In this document: positions 55,741 to 63,757 of the stretch, piece after piece
How positions within the stretch are numbered: position 1 is the stretch's first letter
How the letters are laid out: each line of letters starts with the position of its first letter
From: an uncultured Clostridium sp.
Lineage (GTDB): Bacteria; Bacillota; Clostridia; TANB77; CAG-508
Length of the DNA stretch: 64,000 nt
Assembly (NCBI GenBank): GCA_900555615.1
Contig: USMB01000001.1
Location: forward strand, 1-64,000
Direction: 5' to 3'
Position numbers and translations under genes: made by a program
The notes under the pieces: model-generated
Database searches by the model: none
Told to the model about the DNA's origin: nothing
The model's input: only the letters and a program-made list of their open reading frames with translations

Positions 55741-56622
55741 ATGGAAGAACAATTAAACTTATTTTTTGGATTTTTAGAGAATGATAAGAAAGTGTCATTA
55801 AATACACTTCAATCATATAGAAGAGACTTAAAGCAATTTGAAAAATATATAGAAGACAATGGAGAAGATTATGTAGAAGTTACAAATGATGGAATAAAAG
55901 AATACATAGAATATATGCAAGAAATAGGAAAAAAACCATCAACAATATCAAGAGGATTAGCATCAATTAGATCATTCTATCAATATGAAGCAAAAAACAA
56001 AGTTGTAGAAAAAGACCCAACAGAAGGGATTCAATCACCTAAAATTGAAAAAAGAGTACCAAGTGTATTAACATCAAGTGAGGTTGCGTTATTATTAGAC
56101 CAACCAAAAGATGTTGATTTAAAAGGTACAAGAGATAAAGCAATGCTAGAATTTGCTTACGCTACAGGTATGAGAGTAACAGAAATAATATCATTAAATA
56201 TAGAAGATGTAAATTTAGAAACTGGTTATGCGACATGTAGAAATGGCAAGAAAGAAAGAACAGTTCCAATGGGAAATATGTCATTAAAAGCATTAAAAGA
56301 ATATGTATTAGAAGCAAGACCAACTATGATCAGAGACGATAATGAAAAAGCATTATTTGTTAATGTAAATGGACAACGTCTAACAAGACAAGGATTTTGG
56401 AAGATTATAAAATATTATAAGGATCAAGCACATATTGATAAAGATATTACACCACATGTTTTAAGACATTCATTTGCAACACATTTATTACAAAATGGAG
56501 CAGATTTAAAATCAATTCAAATGATGTTAGGACATTCTGATATTTTATCAACACAAATATATATGCAATTCCAAGATGAATCATTAAAAAATGTATATAA
56601 AAAAGCTCATCCAAGAGCATAA
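55741..56622 (+). CDS. xerD: Tyrosine recombinase XerD
   Basis: The 293-residue recombinase has a SAM-like N-terminal domain (LNTLQSYRRDLKQFEKYI). The catalytic domain has Arg in YATGMRVTEI, HVLRHSFATHLLQNGADL, GHSDILSTQIYMQ and the nucleophile Tyr near residue 274. It is the right length for Xer proteins that resolve chromosome dimers at dif. No attachment sites or phage genes are nearby, supporting a housekeeping role. ATG 55741 follows AGGTGGGGG. Confidence 0.92.
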   Translation: MEEQLNLFFGFLENDKKVSLNTLQSYRRDLKQFEKYIEDNGEDYVEVTNDGIKEYIEYMQEIGKKPSTISRGLASIRSFYQYEAKNKVVEKDPTEGIQSPKIEKRVPSVLTSSEVALLLDQPKDVDLKGTRDKAMLEFAYATGMRVTEIISLNIEDVNLETGYATCRNGKKERTVPMGNMSLKALKEYVLEARPTMIRDDNEKALFVNVNGQRLTRQGFWKIIKYYKDQAHIDKDITPHVLRHSFATHLLQNGADLKSIQMMLGHSDILSTQIYMQFQDESLKNVYKKAHPRA

Positions 56623-56629
56623 AAATAAG

Positions 56630-56660
56630 ACCGACATAATGCATATATGTCGGTTATTTT
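56630..56660 (+). terminator. Terminator after xerD
   Basis: ACCGACATA / TATGTCGGT (56630-56638 and 56646-56654) followed by TATTTTTATA. Confidence 0.8.
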
Positions 56661-56689
56661 TATAGAACTATATAATAGGAGAAAAACAT

Positions 56690-58963
56690 ATGAAAATAGA
56701 AAACAAATTAACTTTTAATAATATTAGAAAAAATATAAAAAGAACAATATATACTACAATTTCAATAGCATTATGCTCATTTCTTATAATAGCAACACTT
56801 TTGGTGGCGACTAGTATTGGCAAAAGTTTTAAAGAAAATATTGCCCAAAAATATAATGACTATTATTTTTTTATAAAAAATATAAGTTTAGATAGATTTA
56901 ATAAAATTAAAACTAAAGAATATATTAAACAAATTTATTTACAAGAAAATAATGAAGGGCAATTATATGAAATAGATAATTTGCCAGATTCTTTCCAAAT
57001 TACTGATGGAATAAATATATATATTAAATATGACAATTATAAAAAAACGTGTGCCTATACAAATGACATATTAGAAACTTTAAATTTAACATATATTGAA
57101 ACAAGTGAAAACTGCGAATTAAACACAAAATTGCTAAACTCTTATGGACTAATAGATGTATCTATCATTCCAAATGGTTATGCTGATAGTGTCCCAACAT
57201 GTCAAGCTAGGCTAAATTTCACATATGTTGCAGATATACTGCTTGTAATTATATTATTAATATTCTCAATTTTATCAATCATAATATTATATAATGCATT
57301 TTTAATAACTATTAATGAAAGAAAAAAAGATTATGCAGTATTAAACAGCATAGGAGCAACAGAAGGTCAAATATTAAAGATGACATTTTTAGAAAATATT
57401 ATTATAGGAGTAATTGGAATAATTATAGGCTTTCTACTTTCTTACCTTTGTTCTGATTTGCTATTAAAACTTTTGAATAATATAGTAGCTTCTGCTATAT
57501 ACAATTTTAAATTAGTGTTAGATATTAAATATATAATCATATCATTTGTTATAATAATTATTAATATTTATATATCATCATTAATTCCAAGCATAAGAGC
57601 AAGTAGCACATCTGTTATACAAGGAATTAAAAACAACAAACAAATAAAATCTCAAACAAATAATTATATTTTTGAAAAACATCTTAATATAGAAGGAAGA
57701 TTGGCTTTAAAGAATTTAAAGAGAAATAAGAATAAATATAAAATTATAACAATTTTACTTGTAATATGCATGACTTCATATATTACAATTTCTACATATA
57801 TAAATTATGAAAAAGTAGCAGCAAATTTAATAGATGAATATGATGTTGATGCTGAATTAGAACTTAGTGAAAACTCAAATAAATATTACAAAACCATACT
57901 TGATAACTATGGTACGACTTCTGGTGATAAAATTGAATATTTAGAATATAAGATAATGGGCTTATATGCTTTAGTAGAACCAGAAGATGCTCTTATAGCA
58001 AATTGCAGATATGCAGATTCACTGCATTTCCCAATCCAAGTAATTGGATTAGATGATAAATCTTATAATAATTATATAACTGATCTAAATGCTAATAATG
58101 GAGATTATATCATTTATAATAACATTACCCAAAAAGAAGGAAAAACAGAATATGTATATAAATATTATACTGCATTTGAAACAAATTATGAGTTTGATTT
58201 TAAAATAGTTTATTGCAATTATGTTGATGAAGAAGCTTCATATGAAATAATCGATGATGAAACTTTAAAAGAAAATTTTGTTTTAACAGAAAAGCTTCCT
58301 AATGGATTTAAAGAAATAAATAATACAGAAAAGATAACAATTTTTACAAACTTTGATACATTTAATAAGATAGAAGAGAAAATAAATATTCATCCAAAAG
58401 GTACTAATCAACAAAATATATGGATGCATTTTGGAAATACAAGTAATAGTGGAAATTTTGTTAAAATCAAATGTGGAAATATAATTAATTTTTCAAATTA
58501 TATGGATAATATTATTCAAAACCAAAATATTGATATTTCGGCAAAATATTATTCTTTAGAAAATCAAGAAAAAATAATTTATGCCAATGTTTTAGAACTA
58601 ATATTACGAACTATTATTTTAACGATTATAATTATTGGAATAATAAGTTCTATAAATATAATAAATGCAAGTCTATGTGAAAGAGAAGAAGAATTTAAAG
58701 CATTATCAAGATTAGGTGCTACTAAAGAAAATATAATTAAAATACTAATATATGAAAATATCTATATGTTTATAAAATCAACAATAATATCAATTATTTT
58801 GTCAATTCCTATTTTATATGCGATTATAAAATCTATGACAAAAACAATTATATTAGATAAAATATTAATTCCATTTACTGGTATAGGTATATTTATTTTA
58901 TTACTATTTATAATATCTTTAATTATAGCAATATATTCAGTAAAATTTATAAAAGAAGAATAA
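56690..58963 (+). CDS. ABC transporter permease, FtsX/MacB-like
   Basis: The 757-residue protein has an N-terminal helix, then two FtsX-type permease modules. One has three helices at about 180-310 with INERKKDYAVLNSIGATEGQ; the other lies at about 640-757 with CEREEEFKALSRLGATKENI. A large external domain lies between (about 370-630). Similar exporters handle antimicrobial peptides, lipids or signals; substrate is unknown. AATAGGAG precedes ATG 56690. The ATPase follows 26 nt later. Confidence 0.85.
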   Translation: MKIENKLTFNNIRKNIKRTIYTTISIALCSFLIIATLLVATSIGKSFKENIAQKYNDYYFFIKNISLDRFNKIKTKEYIKQIYLQENNEGQLYEIDNLPDSFQITDGINIYIKYDNYKKTCAYTNDILETLNLTYIETSENCELNTKLLNSYGLIDVSIIPNGYADSVPTCQARLNFTYVADILLVIILLIFSILSIIILYNAFLITINERKKDYAVLNSIGATEGQILKMTFLENIIIGVIGIIIGFLLSYLCSDLLLKLLNNIVASAIYNFKLVLDIKYIIISFVIIIINIYISSLIPSIRASSTSVIQGIKNNKQIKSQTNNYIFEKHLNIEGRLALKNLKRNKNKYKIITILLVICMTSYITISTYINYEKVAANLIDEYDVDAELELSENSNKYYKTILDNYGTTSGDKIEYLEYKIMGLYALVEPEDALIANCRYADSLHFPIQVIGLDDKSYNNYITDLNANNGDYIIYNNITQKEGKTEYVYKYYTAFETNYEFDFKIVYCNYVDEEASYEIIDDETLKENFVLTEKLPNGFKEINNTEKITIFTNFDTFNKIEEKINIHPKGTNQQNIWMHFGNTSNSGNFVKIKCGNIINFSNYMDNIIQNQNIDISAKYYSLENQEKIIYANVLELILRTIILTIIIIGIISSINIINASLCEREEEFKALSRLGATKENIIKILIYENIYMFIKSTIISIILSIPILYAIIKSMTKTIILDKILIPFTGIGIFILLLFIISLIIAIYSVKFIKEE

Positions 58964-58989
58964 AATTATAGGATTATAGGAGAAAAATT

Positions 58990-59664
58990 ATGAGAATTTT
59001 AAAAGTAGAAAATTTGAGTAAAATTTATGGAAAAGGTGATGCAAAAGTTACTGCTTTAAATGACATTTCTTTTGAAGTTGAAGAAGGAGAGTTTCTTGCA
59101 ATAATAGGCCCTTCTGGAAGTGGAAAGTCTACACTTTTACATACAATTGCAGGCTTAGAAAAGCCAACTAGTGGTAAAGTATATTTTTATGATAAAAATA
59201 TGTATGAAATGAATAAAAAGGATTTGACAATATTAAGAAGACAAAAAATAGGAATTATATATCAGTTTTATAATTTGATTCCTACTTTAAATGTAGAAGA
59301 AAATATAACATTACCTATTGAACTTGATAAGAAAAAAATAGATAAAGTAAAGCTAGAAGAAATATTAAAATTTTTGGGAATAGATAATAGAAGAAAACAC
59401 TTACCAAATGAATTATCTGGAGGGCAACAACAAAAAGTAGCTATTGGTAGAGCTTTAATGATAGAGCCAACCATTATTTTAGCTGATGAACCAACTGGTA
59501 ACTTGGATTCTAAATCAAGCAATGAAATTATACAGTTATTAAAAAAAGCCAATAAAGAATATAATCAAACTATTATAATGATTACTCATAATTTAGAAAT
59601 TGCAAAATTGGCAGATAGAATTATACAAATAGAAGATGGAAGAATTAAAGATCTTCTGTCTTAA
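58990..59664 (+). CDS. ABC transporter ATP-binding protein (LolD/MacB type)
   Basis: The 224-residue ATPase has Walker A GPSGSGKST near residue 42, signature LSGGQQQKVAIGRAL, Walker B IILADEPTGNLD and the H-loop MITHN. It powers the permease at 56690. ATAGGAG precedes ATG 58990. Confidence 0.95.
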   Translation: MRILKVENLSKIYGKGDAKVTALNDISFEVEEGEFLAIIGPSGSGKSTLLHTIAGLEKPTSGKVYFYDKNMYEMNKKDLTILRRQKIGIIYQFYNLIPTLNVEENITLPIELDKKKIDKVKLEEILKFLGIDNRRKHLPNELSGGQQQKVAIGRALMIEPTIILADEPTGNLDSKSSNEIIQLLKKANKEYNQTIIMITHNLEIAKLADRIIQIEDGRIKDLLS

Positions 59665-59692
59665 AGGGTTTAGTACAATCTTTTGCTCTATA

Positions 59693-59730
59693 AAAAATGT
59701 TGAAGTAGTTTTAACCACCTCAACATTTTT
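59693..59730. terminator. Bidirectional terminator
   Basis: AAAAATGTTGA / TCAACATTTTT (59693-59703 and 59720-59730) lies between the convergent ABC ATPase and flavin reductase genes. Confidence 0.8.
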
Positions 59731-59736
59731 ATAGAA

Positions 59737-60234
59737 TTATTTTGAAAATATTCCAGTAATTTCAGCAAAATATAAATCATGATAATCTTTGTTAGGATAA
59801 TTTTTAGAATCTAAAGACTTATCAATAAAACAATCAGGTTGTAAACTTTGCCTATATAAATTTTTGCAATTAATTACAAGTGAAGCTTCTTCAAATGTAG
59901 GAATATTATTTATAAATTTAACATGTAAGCCTGAATTAGAAATTTTATCTTCATTTTTTCCAGAAACTTTGCCCATATAAGCTAGAGTCTTTTTATAATT
60001 TTCATCAAAGAAGCTTAAAGAGAATTCGTTTGAGGCTTCTACAAATTCTTTTGTATATCTTTGTGGTCTAAGTACAATAAAGGCTATGTTTTTATTCCAT
60101 AATACACCAACTCCGCCCCAAGAAGCGGTCATACTATTTACTTTACCATTGTTACTGGCTGTTACTAGCATCCATTCTTTTCCTATTTTTGTAAATGGAT
60201 CAAATTTAAATTCTTCAATATTAATTTCTTTCAT
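59737..60234 (-). CDS. Flavin reductase-like FMN-binding protein
   Basis: The 165-residue protein has the flavin-reductase split-barrel pattern: KEWMLVTASNNGKVNSMTAS followed by WGGVGVLWNKN, RPQRYTKEFVEASNEFSLSFF and AYMGKVSGKNEDK. It probably binds FMN and reduces it or serves as an oxidoreductase; the partner is not known. GGGAGGT precedes the ATG. Confidence 0.85.
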   Translation of the reverse strand: MKEINIEEFKFDPFTKIGKEWMLVTASNNGKVNSMTASWGGVGVLWNKNIAFIVLRPQRYTKEFVEASNEFSLSFFDENYKKTLAYMGKVSGKNEDKISNSGLHVKFINNIPTFEEASLVINCKNLYRQSLQPDCFIDKSLDSKNYPNKDYHDLYFAEITGIFSK

Positions 60235-60254
60235 GTTTTACCTCCCATAATGAT

Positions 60255-60282
60255 ATTATATACTAAAAATATAAAATTTGAA
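60255..60282 (-). promoter_or_regulatory. Probable promoter of the flavin reductase gene
   Basis: On the minus strand TTCAAA (60282-60277), a 16-nt spacer and TATAAT (60260-60255). Confidence 0.45.
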
Positions 60283-60303
60283 TAAAAAATTATAATAAAA
60301 CTA

Positions 60304-60332
60304 TTGAAAAAATAATAAAAAGTGTGTATAAT
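60304..60332 (+). promoter_or_regulatory. Promoter of the type III toxin-antitoxin locus
   Basis: TTGAAA (60304-60309), a 17-nt spacer and TATAAT (60327-60332) lie immediately before the antitoxin RNA. The predicted start is near 60339, followed by a perfect 9-bp hairpin TAGTAGATA / TATCTACTA (60344-60366). Confidence 0.8.
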
Positions 60333-60373
60333 GAATACAATAGTAGTAGATATTTAATATCTACTATAATTAA

Positions 60374-60469
60374 AATGTGAACCGCAACCCTATTTGCGAA
60401 ATATAAATTTATAGGTGAGAGAATGTGAACCGCAACCCTGCTTGCGAGATATAAATGTGCAGGTGGAAA
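60374..60469 (+). repeat. Two tandem 48-nt repeats of the antitoxin
   Basis: Units at 60374 and 60422 share 17 identical bases at the start and about 39 of 48 overall. The differences concentrate in the second pseudoknot stem, where both strands change together, and in the unit ends. Confidence 0.9.
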
Positions 60470-60484
60470 AATGTTATTATAGTG

Positions 60485-60519
60485 AAATATGGGGTCTATA
60501 AAAATAGGTCCCATATTTT
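60485..60519 (+). terminator. Leaky terminator between antitoxin RNA and toxin gene
   Basis: ATATGGGGTCTAT-AAAA-ATAGGTCCCATAT forms a long stem with two G-T pairs, followed by only TTTT. Type III loci place such a terminator between antitoxin repeats and toxin, so that antitoxin is made in excess. Confidence 0.8.
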
Positions 60520-60542
60520 CGTAAAGGAGAGATGAAATAAAA

Positions 60543-60961
60543 ATGGTAATAGAAGATGGAAAATTTTATTTTATAAAAGATGAGTTTTTTGATGTGTTTA
60601 AGGATTATGGATTAATGGTAAATAAAGAAAATGGGAATAAAAGACCATGTTATTTTTGTTTTAAAGATAGAAAAAATAAAGAAATAATTTGGTTTGTTCC
60701 AATATCTACAAAATATGAAAAATATAAGGAACTTTATGAAACAAAAAAAACAAAAGTGGAAAAAGACCTGTTTACAACTTTGTATTTGGAAATGTATTAG
60801 GAAAAAAGGCTGTATTTTTAATTCAAAATATATTTCCAACAACAGTTAGAGATAACGTTATCATTACATCTCTTAGGGTTGTAGAGTTAGCTGAAAGAGG
60901 AATCAATATTCCGTTTTATGATATTGTGAAGATGAAAAATTTGCTATTAAATAAACAGTAA
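60543..60961 (+). CDS. Type III toxin endoribonuclease (CptN/TenpN/ToxN-like), frame broken at an A8 run
   Basis: ATG 60543 opens an 85-codon frame to TAG at 60798-60800, with DGKFYFIKDEFF near the start, RPCYFCFKDRKNKEIIWFVP and STKYEKYKELYE. The -1 frame continues with KRPVYNFVFGNVLGKK, AVFLIQNIFPTT, LRVVELAERGIN and IPFYDIVKMKNLLLNKQ, to a stop at 60959-60961. Joined at the A8 run (60743-60750), the product is about 139 residues, close to CptN/TenpN toxins from memory. These are RNases that cut mRNA and process their antitoxin. The zero-frame phase A-AAA-AAA at 60743-60749 is a -1 slippery heptamer. So this is either a programmed shift, a lost base, or an assembly error. AAAGGAG lies 13 nt upstream. 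Confidence 0.7.
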
Positions 60962-60980
60962 ATTATATTGAGGATTAAAA

Positions 60981-61026
60981 AATAACCTTACAAAATTGAT
61001 GAAATTTTATTGTAAGGTTATTTTTT
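60981..61026 (+). terminator. Terminator after the toxin gene
   Basis: AATAACCTTACAA / TTGTAAGGTTATT (60981-60993 and 61010-61022) followed by TTTT. Confidence 0.85.
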
Positions 61027-61045
61027 GTAAAATTTTATGAGTATC

Positions 61046-61074
61046 TTGAATAAAAAAAGAAAATGGTGTATAGT
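61046..61074 (+). promoter_or_regulatory. Promoter of the glycosyltransferase pair
   Basis: TTGAAT (61046-61051), a 17-nt spacer and TATAGT (61069-61074). Confidence 0.55.
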
Positions 61075-61107
61075 AAAACCAGAAAAAATGTAAGAAAAGA
61101 GAAAAAT

Positions 61108-61584
61108 ATGAAAAAGAAAAAAGTATTATTTATATCAAGTACAGGTGGACACTTTAACGAATTACAACAATTAAGTCCAATATTTGAAAAATATGATTAT
61201 CATATAATAACAGAAAAAGACGAATCAACAAAAGGACTAAAAGAAAAATATGGAGATAAAATATCATATTTACCATATGGAACAAGAAAAAAATTAATAA
61301 GATATATTTTTGTATATACTTATTTGTGTTTAAAAACAATATATTTGTATTTTAAAATAAGACCTAAATACATTGTAACTACTGGAACACATACAGCAGG
61401 ACCAATGTGTTATTTAGGAAAATTATTTGGTAGCAAAATAATATATATAGAAACATTTGCAAACAGAAATAGAAAAACTGCAACAGGAAGATTAATATAT
61501 CCAATTGCAGATTTATTTATTGTGCAGTGGGAAGAAATGCTAAAATTATACCCAAAAGCTGTATATGGAGGTGCAATTTATTAA
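61108..61584 (+). CDS. Alg14-like glycosyltransferase membrane subunit
   Basis: The 158-residue protein begins KKKKVLFISSTGGHFNELQQ, the N-terminal half of a GT-B enzyme as in Alg14/CpsF/EpsE. A membrane-associated hydrophobic segment follows near residue 70-85 (YIFVYTYLCLKTIYLYF), then TTGTHTAGPMCYLGKL and ETFANRNRKTATGRL. It anchors and assists the catalytic partner encoded next. ATG 61108 is chosen by homology length; the site is weak (AAGAAAAGAG). The stop overlaps the next start by TAATG. Confidence 0.85.
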   Translation: MKKKKVLFISSTGGHFNELQQLSPIFEKYDYHIITEKDESTKGLKEKYGDKISYLPYGTRKKLIRYIFVYTYLCLKTIYLYFKIRPKYIVTTGTHTAGPMCYLGKLFGSKIIYIETFANRNRKTATGRLIYPIADLFIVQWEEMLKLYPKAVYGGAIY

Positions 61585-62063
61585 TGACATTAGTATTATT
61601 AGGAACGCAAAATAATAGTTTTCATAGACTATTAGAAGAAGTACAAAAAAATATAGATAATGGAAACATAAAAGATGAAGTTATAGTTCAAAAAGGTTAT
61701 ACAAAATTTGAAAGTCCAGATATGAAAATATATGACCAAGTTTCAGCAGAAAAAATGAAAGAATTGGTAAAACAAGCAGATTTGATTATAACACATGGAG
61801 GAGTAGGGTCAATTATAACTGCAATTGAGCAAGGAAAAAAAGTAATTGCAGTCCCACGTTTAAAAAAGTATAAAGAGCATGTAAATGACCATCAATTAGA
61901 CATAATAAATTCATTTAATGATGCAGGATATATTATAGGAATACAAGAGGTTTCAGAATTGCCAAAAGCATTAGAAATGGCTAAAAAATTCATTCCACAA
62001 AAGTATGTACAAAATACGGGAAAAATCTTACAAATTGTGAGTGATTTTATAGACAATCATTAA
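61584..62063 (+). CDS. Alg13-like glycosyltransferase catalytic subunit
   Basis: The 159-residue protein has MTLVLLGTQNNSFHRLL at the start and the sugar-nucleotide-binding block ADLIITHGGVGSIITAIEQG followed by KKVIAVPRLKKYKEHVNDHQ, typical of Alg13/MurG C-terminal domains (GT28). With the Alg14-like partner it should transfer a hexose or N-acetylhexosamine to a lipid-linked sugar for polysaccharide synthesis. GGAGGTG precedes ATG 61584. No other capsule gene is nearby. Confidence 0.88.
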   Translation: MTLVLLGTQNNSFHRLLEEVQKNIDNGNIKDEVIVQKGYTKFESPDMKIYDQVSAEKMKELVKQADLIITHGGVGSIITAIEQGKKVIAVPRLKKYKEHVNDHQLDIINSFNDAGYIIGIQEVSELPKALEMAKKFIPQKYVQNTGKILQIVSDFIDNH

Positions 62064-62093
62064 CAAATTTCACAAAATTTTTACATATATCTA

Positions 62094-62122
62094 TTGCAAA
62101 AAAAGCATATTATTGATATGAT
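62094..62122 (+). promoter_or_regulatory. Promoter of ftsEX
   Basis: TTGCAA (62094-62099), a 17-nt spacer and TATGAT (62117-62122). Confidence 0.6.
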
Positions 62123-62168
62123 AAGATAGAATGAAATTTATGAAAATTAAAAGGAAATGGTAGAAAAA

Positions 62169-62855
62169 ATGATAGAATTTAAGAACGTATGCAAAAAATA
62201 TGGGACAGGTACAGAAGCAGTAAAAAATGCAAGTTTCAAGATCGACAAAGGAGAATTTGCATTTTTAGTAGGAACATCAGGAAGCGGAAAATCAACACTT
62301 ATAAAACTAATACTAAAAGAAGAAGAACCAACATCTGGAAATATTATTATAAATGGAAAAGATACTACATTTTTAAAGAAAAATAGAGTACCTTTCTTGC
62401 GTAGAAGCATGGGAGTAGTGTTTCAAGACTTTAGATTATTGCCAGATAAAACTGTATATGAAAATGTTGCATTTGCAATGTATATAGTAAAAGCAACTCC
62501 AAAGCATATTCGCAGACAAGTTCCGATGGTATTGTCTTTAGTTGGATTAAGTGGAAAAGCTAAAATGTATCCAAATGAATTGTCAGGTGGAGAACAACAA
62601 AGAGTTGCATTAGCAAGAGCATTAGTAAATAATCCATCAATGATAATTGCAGATGAGCCTACAGGAAATTTGGATCCAGACACTGCATGGGATATTATGA
62701 ACTTGTTAAATGAAATAAACATGAGAGGAACAACTGTAGTAGTTGCAACACACGCTAAAGATATTGTAGACCAAATGAAAAAAAGAGTTATACACATACA
62801 TAAAGGCGTAATAGTAAAAGATGATAAAAAAGGTGGGTATGATTGTGAGATTTAA
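62169..62855 (+). CDS. ftsE: Cell division ATP-binding protein FtsE
   Basis: This 228-residue ABC ATPase has MIEFKNVCKKYGTGTEAVKN, Walker A GTSGSGKST, FQDFRLLPDKTVYENVAFAM, signature ELSGGEQQRVALARAL and Walker B IIADEPTGNLDPDT. It energises FtsX, which controls a murein hydrolase. ATG 62169 gives the family's usual N-terminus; ATG 62157, one base after AAGGAA, is the alternative. It overlaps ftsX. Confidence 0.95.
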   Translation: MIEFKNVCKKYGTGTEAVKNASFKIDKGEFAFLVGTSGSGKSTLIKLILKEEEPTSGNIIINGKDTTFLKKNRVPFLRRSMGVVFQDFRLLPDKTVYENVAFAMYIVKATPKHIRRQVPMVLSLVGLSGKAKMYPNELSGGEQQRVALARALVNNPSMIIADEPTGNLDPDTAWDIMNLLNEINMRGTTVVVATHAKDIVDQMKKRVIHIHKGVIVKDDKKGGYDCEI

Positions 62856-63738
62856 TGTAATAAACTATTTAATAGGAGAAGGTGTCAGAAACTTATTCAA
62901 AAACAAGAAATCAACAATGTCATCACTGATGATAATGTGTGCAACAATGCTAGTGTTTGGTTTGTTTTTTGTAATAGGTGAAAATATAAATGCATTTGTA
63001 GAAAATGTGGCAGAAGCGCAAGAAATAAGAGTAAACTTAAAGATAAACGCAACAGAAAGTGAAATTGAGGAAGTCGGAAATGAAATTCTTGCAATAGATG
63101 GAGTAAGAAATGCAGAATTTGTTTCAAAAGATGATGCAATAAAATATATGGAAGATTTACTTGGAAGTGATGCAGTTGAGGAATACAAAGAAAGAAATAT
63201 ATTCCCAGTAGCATATAATGTAACACTAACAGATCTTTCATTAAATGATGAAGTACAAAATGAAATAAAACAAATACCACAAGTAGATGATATTGTATCA
63301 AGTAACCAATTAATTGCACAAATTCTTAGATTAGCCAAAGGAGTAAAATATGTTACTGCAGGAATATTAGCATTACTAATAATTATTTCTGTATCTATAA
63401 TATCAAATACAATAAAATTAACAGTTCATGCAAGAAGAAAAGAAATTTCAATTATGAAATATGTAGGAGCAACAAATAGTTTTATTAGATGGCCATTTTT
63501 GGTTGAAGGTATTATTATAGGAGTAATTGCAGGATTATTATCAGTAGGAATAGTAGGATTAGTGTATATTGGAATTGCAAATCAATTATCAGCAACAGAC
63601 TTTTTGGAGACAGTACATTGGAAACTATTAGACTTTAAAGATATGTTCAATTTAATTTTAATGGTATATTTAGGATTAGGAATTGGAATTGGTGCGCTAG
63701 GAAGTGGAATTTCTATGAGAAAATATTTGGAAGTATAG
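62845..63738 (+). CDS. ftsX: Cell division protein FtsX
   Basis: The 297-residue protein has four membrane helices: one near residue 25-45, then three in the last 140 residues. The external loop is of the FtsX type (EIRVNLKINATESEIEEVGN, YMEDLLGSDAVEEYKERN). The C-terminal half carries VHARRKEISIMKYVGATNSF. GTG 62845 is preferred because GGTGGG lies 7 nt upstream and it gives MRFNVINYLIGEGVRNLFKN, the usual start; ATG 62839 is also possible. Confidence 0.95.
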   Translation: MRFNVINYLIGEGVRNLFKNKKSTMSSLMIMCATMLVFGLFFVIGENINAFVENVAEAQEIRVNLKINATESEIEEVGNEILAIDGVRNAEFVSKDDAIKYMEDLLGSDAVEEYKERNIFPVAYNVTLTDLSLNDEVQNEIKQIPQVDDIVSSNQLIAQILRLAKGVKYVTAGILALLIIISVSIISNTIKLTVHARRKEISIMKYVGATNSFIRWPFLVEGIIIGVIAGLLSVGIVGLVYIGIANQLSATDFLETVHWKLLDFKDMFNLILMVYLGLGIGIGALGSGISMRKYLEV

Positions 63739-63757
63739 TACAGAAAGGATATGTTAA

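Larger units (their letters stand above)
60339..60519 (+). ncRNA. Type III antitoxin RNA (two pseudoknot repeats)
   Basis: Two 48-nt units (60374-60421 and 60422-60469) and a third truncated start (60470) follow the promoter. Each begins AATGTGAACCGCAACCC. In each, CGCAA pairs with TTGCG (60383-60387 with 60394-60398; 60431-60435 with 60442-60446). The hairpin loop then pairs downstream: CCTAT with ATAGG in unit 1 (60389-60393, 60411-60415) and CCTGC with GCAGG in unit 2 (60437-60441, 60459-60463). This gives an H-type pseudoknot with two compensatory pair changes. Type III antitoxins are tandem RNA pseudoknots that bind and inhibit their toxin after it cuts them apart. Confidence 0.8.

Noticed and set aside
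55741..56622. XerD-like recombinase as the integrase of a mobile element
   Set aside because: Length and motifs fit chromosomal XerD, and no att repeats, phage or conjugation genes are adjacent.
60374..60469. Possible CRISPR array from two direct repeats with period 48
   Set aside because: The units are contiguous with no unique spacers, vary in compensating positions and are followed by a terminator and toxin gene, which fits antitoxin RNA rather than CRISPR.
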